Shown one piece after another: positions 29,514 through 31,976 of a stretch of DNA of 31,976 nucleotides (within the stretch, counting starts at the first letter, position 1; the number at the start of each line of letters is the position of its first letter). The translations under genes and the position numbers were made by a program. The DNA is from JBNKWA01 sp050299555. Its GTDB lineage: Bacteria; Pseudomonadota; Alphaproteobacteria; Rhodobacterales; Rhodobacteraceae. Under the pieces are notes generated by a model, which did no database searches, had not been told where the DNA came from, and worked only from the letters and a program-made list of their open reading frames with translations. Where the stretch lies: NCBI GenBank assembly GCA_050299555.1, contig JBNKWA010000063.1:1-31976 (forward strand), given 5' to 3'.

Positions 29514-30728
29514 ATGGAAGACGAGACCCGCAACGGCGGCGACATGCCATTTGTCGAGCCCGCCACGCTGCTTGAGGACCCGCACGGCATCATGCGCAGG
29601 ATGCGCGACGAGGCCCCGGTCTTCAGGACCGACGCGCACCGCGTCAACGTTCTTCATGCCCGCAACGTGACCACGCTGGCGACCGATCCGCGCACGGTCC
29701 AGATCCCGGGTGCGCAATACGTCAAGGTCATGGGGATCCCTCAGGGCCGCGCCGCCGCCTTCCTGTGCAGCTTCTTCCTGCTTGCCAACGGCGAGGAGCA
29801 TACCCGTCGCCGCGGCCCCTTCGCGCGCACCTTCTCGCACCCGGCAATGAAGGCGAAACGCGCCCAGGTGCGGGACACCGCCGAGCGGATCATGGCGGCG
29901 ATGCCCCGGGGCGCGGTGTTCGACTTCGTCGACCGGGTCGCCGCGCGTGTACCCGCGGAAATGATCGCCGACATCCTCGGTCTGCCGAGGCAGGACGCCG
30001 GCGAGTTCGCGCGCATGGTCTATGCCGTCTCCGCGACCCTCTCGCCACCCTATGCGATCGACCGCCATGACGAGATCGAGGCCGCCGCCGAAGAGCTGTT
30101 CCAGTACGTGTCGCGGCATCTCGACCAGCGGCGGCGGGCGCCCGGTGACGACCTCCTCTCGACGCTGGTGGCCGACGAGGGCGCGTCGACGATGGAGCCG
30201 GACGAGCTGACCTATCAGGTCATGGGGGTGATCCTCGGCGGCAGCGACACCACACGCTCGGCCTTCGCCATGCTGGTGGCGCTGCTGCTGCAGCGCCCCA
30301 AGGATTGGGCGGCGGTGAAGGCCGACCCCGGGCTGATCCCCGCGGCCGTGGTCGAATCGCTCCGCTACGAGCCGTCGGTGGGCAGCTACCCGCGCTTCCT
30401 GGCGGCTCCGGCCGAGATCGACGGCGTCTCCGTGCCGCCCGGCTGCCTGCTGGCGCTGACCACGATGTCGGCGATGCGCGATCCCGACCTCTATGCCGAT
30501 CCAGACCGCTTCGACATCCGCCGCGACGACCACCCGCGACTGCACCCGGTCTTCGGCGCCGGCGCCCATCGCTGCCTGGGCGAGATGCTGGCCCGGATCG
30601 AGATGGAGGAGGCGCTGGCGGCGCTGATCGCCGCTGCCCCGGACATCCGCCTTTCGGGCGAGCCGCCGCGCATGCTGGGCTATGGCGGCCTCCGCCGGAT
30701 CACGCCGATGCCGGTGCGGATCGGCTGA
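29514..30728 (+). CDS. Cytochrome P450, second of a tandem pair
   Basis: Also 404 residues, with I-helix ILGGSDTTRSA, ExxR in VESLRYEP, DPDRFDIRRDDHP and heme loop FGAGAHRCLGE with Cys354. Shared stretches with the first P450 (DPRT-Q-PG, FLLxxGxxHxxRRxPFAR-F, VPAE-DILGLP, DRHD-IEAA) show a tandem duplication. The two differ in substrate-recognition segments and in Ala versus Gly at the I-helix kink, so distinct steps or substrates are possible. The start is ATG 29514 with GAGG about eight bases upstream. The small acidic protein gene follows after 86 bases. Confidence 0.92.
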   Translation: MEDETRNGGDMPFVEPATLLEDPHGIMRRMRDEAPVFRTDAHRVNVLHARNVTTLATDPRTVQIPGAQYVKVMGIPQGRAAAFLCSFFLLANGEEHTRRRGPFARTFSHPAMKAKRAQVRDTAERIMAAMPRGAVFDFVDRVAARVPAEMIADILGLPRQDAGEFARMVYAVSATLSPPYAIDRHDEIEAAAEELFQYVSRHLDQRRRAPGDDLLSTLVADEGASTMEPDELTYQVMGVILGGSDTTRSAFAMLVALLLQRPKDWAAVKADPGLIPAAVVESLRYEPSVGSYPRFLAAPAEIDGVSVPPGCLLALTTMSAMRDPDLYADPDRFDIRRDDHPRLHPVFGAGAHRCLGEMLARIEMEEALAALIAAAPDIRLSGEPPRMLGYGGLRRITPMPVRIG

Positions 30729-30814
30729 CGCGGGGCGCTCCGGCCTGACGATTGTCACAGACCGCGCCGCCCCCCTTGCCGCAGGCTCACCCAGACAGCC
30801 GCAAGGAGGGTGAC

Positions 30815-31132
30815 ATGGACACGCGCATCAAGACCACCGCCAGCGGGGACGCGCCGCTTCGCGACAATGACGGCACCGAGGCCGGCCTCTATGTCGAGGA
30901 GATGAAGTTCGTCTTCGACCACGTCGATGCCGACGAGCCGGGCACCGGCGACGATCTGTCCGCCATCATTGCCGACGGCACCAGCAACACGATGATGATC
31001 GCCGACCCCGCGCAGACCGCCGGCAGCCTCTATGCCGGCCACTGGGCCGGTGTCGGTGCGGCCGGACTTCTCGGCGAGGAGCCGATTGCGCCTCCCTACG
31101 AGTTCGTCGACGATCCCCTGGGCGGGTTCTGA
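30815..31132 (+). CDS. Small acidic protein of unknown function downstream of the P450 pair
   Basis: The 105-residue protein begins MDTRIKTTASGDAP, with a near-perfect AAGGAGG six bases before ATG 30815, the best ribosome binding site in this region, so high expression is likely. It is strongly acidic (many Asp/Glu in residues 17-50), has no cysteine, signal peptide or membrane segment, and splits into a charged N-terminal part and a C-terminal part rich in Gly, Ala and aromatics (SLYAGHWAGVGAAGLLG, then PPYEFVDDPLGGF). The string ADGTSNTMMIAD resembles a motif of DUF1559 proteins, but nothing else does. It could be a P450 partner or a modified-peptide precursor; neither is proven. Confidence 0.75.
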   Translation: MDTRIKTTASGDAPLRDNDGTEAGLYVEEMKFVFDHVDADEPGTGDDLSAIIADGTSNTMMIADPAQTAGSLYAGHWAGVGAAGLLGEEPIAPPYEFVDDPLGGF

Positions 31133-31140
31133 CCGCCCAG

Positions 31141-31170
31141 GCACCCGCACGCCCCGCACCCGCACGCCCC
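31141..31170. repeat. 15-bp exact tandem duplication
   Basis: GCACCCGCACGCCCC occurs twice in a row in the 46-base gap between the convergent small acidic protein gene and the TetR gene. It is followed by CCCCGCCGGGG, a short inverted repeat. It may be a by-product of slippage, or part of a terminator. Confidence 0.6.
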
Positions 31171-31178
31171 GCCGGGGT

Positions 31179-31769
31179 TCACGGCACCAGCAGCCGCTCG
31201 ATCAGCGCATCGATCAGCCGGCCCACCTGCAGCGGATCGAACATCTGCATGGTGAAGGGGTCGGTCAGGACCGCGACGATGCCCGCCAGCCCCGCGGCGA
31301 AGTGCAGGTAGGCAAGCTCGGGCGCCGCGTCCGGGCGCCAGCCCGCCGCCTGCGCCTCGCCCACGGCGGCAAGCTGCGTCTGCGCAAAGCCGCCCAGCAT
31401 CTCGGCCAGCCCGTCGCCGGCATGGCGGGCGATCTCGGGGTTGCACATGGCGGCATGAAGCTCGGGGTTCTCCAGCGCCCAGGCCACATGCGCCCGCGCC
31501 ATCAGCCGCAGCCGCTCCACCGGATCCCGGCCCGCGCCGCCGGCCGCCGTCACCCGGCCGATCAGCCCGCGATAGCCTTCCTCGGCGATGGCGGCGAACA
31601 GCGCGTTGCGGCTGGCGAAGTGCCGCGCCGGCGCGGCATGGCTGACCCCGACGCTGCGGGCGAGCCCGCGCAGGGTCACCGCCTCGATGCCGTCGCTGCG
31701 GATCACCGCCAGCGCCGCCTCGATCAGCGCCGCCCGGAGGTTGCCATGGTGATAGGAATCGCGGCCCAT
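31179..31769 (-). CDS. TetR-family transcriptional regulator
   Basis: The 196-residue protein has a TetR helix-turn-helix domain, YHHGNLRAALIEAALAVIRSDG then VTLRGLARSVGVSHAAPARHFASRNAL, and an all-helical ligand domain with VAWALENPELHAAMCNPE, as in the WHG-type subgroup. It is a cytoplasmic repressor released by a small molecule. The gene converges on the P450-small protein cluster, so it may regulate it or only itself. The start is ATG 31769. A near-palindrome at 31782-31795 is a candidate autoregulatory site. Confidence 0.9.
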   Translation of the reverse strand: MGRDSYHHGNLRAALIEAALAVIRSDGIEAVTLRGLARSVGVSHAAPARHFASRNALFAAIAEEGYRGLIGRVTAAGGAGRDPVERLRLMARAHVAWALENPELHAAMCNPEIARHAGDGLAEMLGGFAQTQLAAVGEAQAAGWRPDAAPELAYLHFAAGLAGIVAVLTDPFTMQMFDPLQVGRLIDALIERLLVP

Positions 31770-31781
31770 CCACGGCTTTTA

Positions 31782-31795
31782 TGTAGGCGCCGACA
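31782..31795. promoter_or_regulatory. Candidate TetR operator
   Basis: TGTAGGCGCCGACA is an inverted repeat with six of seven arm positions matching (TGT...ACA around GGCGCC), 13 bases upstream of the TetR start codon. No clear copy is seen before the P450 genes. Confidence 0.45.
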
Positions 31796-31931
31796 ACACT
31801 GCAAACCGCATGGCCGCGCCGCCACGCGCGCCGGCAACATGCCGCCGCGGCGACTGGCCGACGCCACCGCGCGGCCAACCCTTTGGCAGCGAACCCTGCC
31901 TGGGGCCGCTCCGAACGGGCACCGACGGGGC

Positions 31932-31976
31932 CCGGGGGCGCGGGGGGGGGGGGGCGGGGAGCGTCCCGGGGCGCGG
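31932..31976. other. G-rich low-complexity right edge
   Basis: The window ends in G-rich sequence with a run of 13 G (31942-31954) and CCCGGGGCGCGG. The stretch 31796-31976 upstream of the TetR gene shows no gene. Such a run at the very end may be an assembly boundary and its base calls may be unreliable. Confidence 0.5.

Overview
The window looks like chromosomal DNA of a high-GC alphaproteobacterium, most likely from the Rhodobacterales. The basis is the very high G+C content, the many 4-base GTGA/ATGA gene overlaps, the YidC N-terminus, and the order rpmH-rnpA-yidD ... ttcA-yidC-MOSC-engB-argB, which I recall as typical of that order. A CTTGG-CCAAG...CGGGGGGT post-gene element near base 100 is also of a kind I associate with this group. 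No database search was possible.

Layout. Bases 1-1236: a two-gene operon of a WYL/YafY-type regulator and a small dimeric alpha/beta-barrel protein, with a perfect CTGACA-N6-TGTCAG candidate operator upstream. Bases 1237-7946, mostly minus strand: argB, then a plus-strand lipoprotein gene flanked by two copies of a dispersed repeat, then the tightly coupled set yidC-MOSC-acetyltransferase-engB, preceded by ttcA. Bases 8034-11093: an accessory module of a HAD hydrolase (minus) and arsC-aquaporin-arsC (plus), bounded by two inverted copies of a large structured element. Bases 11134-11925: yidD-rnpA-rpmH. Bases 12264-14413: a TVP38/DedA-like membrane protein and a mercuric-reductase-like flavoprotein. 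Bases 14428-21033: a signalling cluster of three histidine kinases (one fused to a receiver) and four stand-alone receivers, with no DNA-binding or enzymatic output domain. Bases 21274-21350: tRNA-Arg(UCU). Bases 21373-27974, minus strand: the cell-shape operon mreB-mreC-mreD-mrdA-rodA, followed by a ghrA-type dehydrogenase. Bases 28180-31769: two tandem paralogous cytochromes P450, a small acidic 105-residue protein of unknown function, and a convergent TetR regulator. The last bases are a G-rich low-complexity edge.

The most unusual signal is the inverted pair around the arsenic module. An 84-bp block is about 83% identical between the copies without gaps (70/84, counted by hand). It leads outward into about 215-280 bp of GC-rich sequence in which the primary sequence has diverged but the hairpins persist. 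One is a perfect 14-bp stem (left) or 17-bp stem (right) with compensatory base-pair changes, and its loop keeps four G-runs able to form a G-quadruplex. This could be a structured RNA or DNA family, the ends of a mobile module, or both. The second candidate system is the tandem P450 pair with its small acidic protein.

The rest is mainly housekeeping: protein insertion and ribosome/RNase P biogenesis (YidC, YidD, EngB, RpmH, RnpA), tRNA thiolation (TtcA, with a likely substrate tRNA in the same window), arginine synthesis and peptidoglycan elongation.
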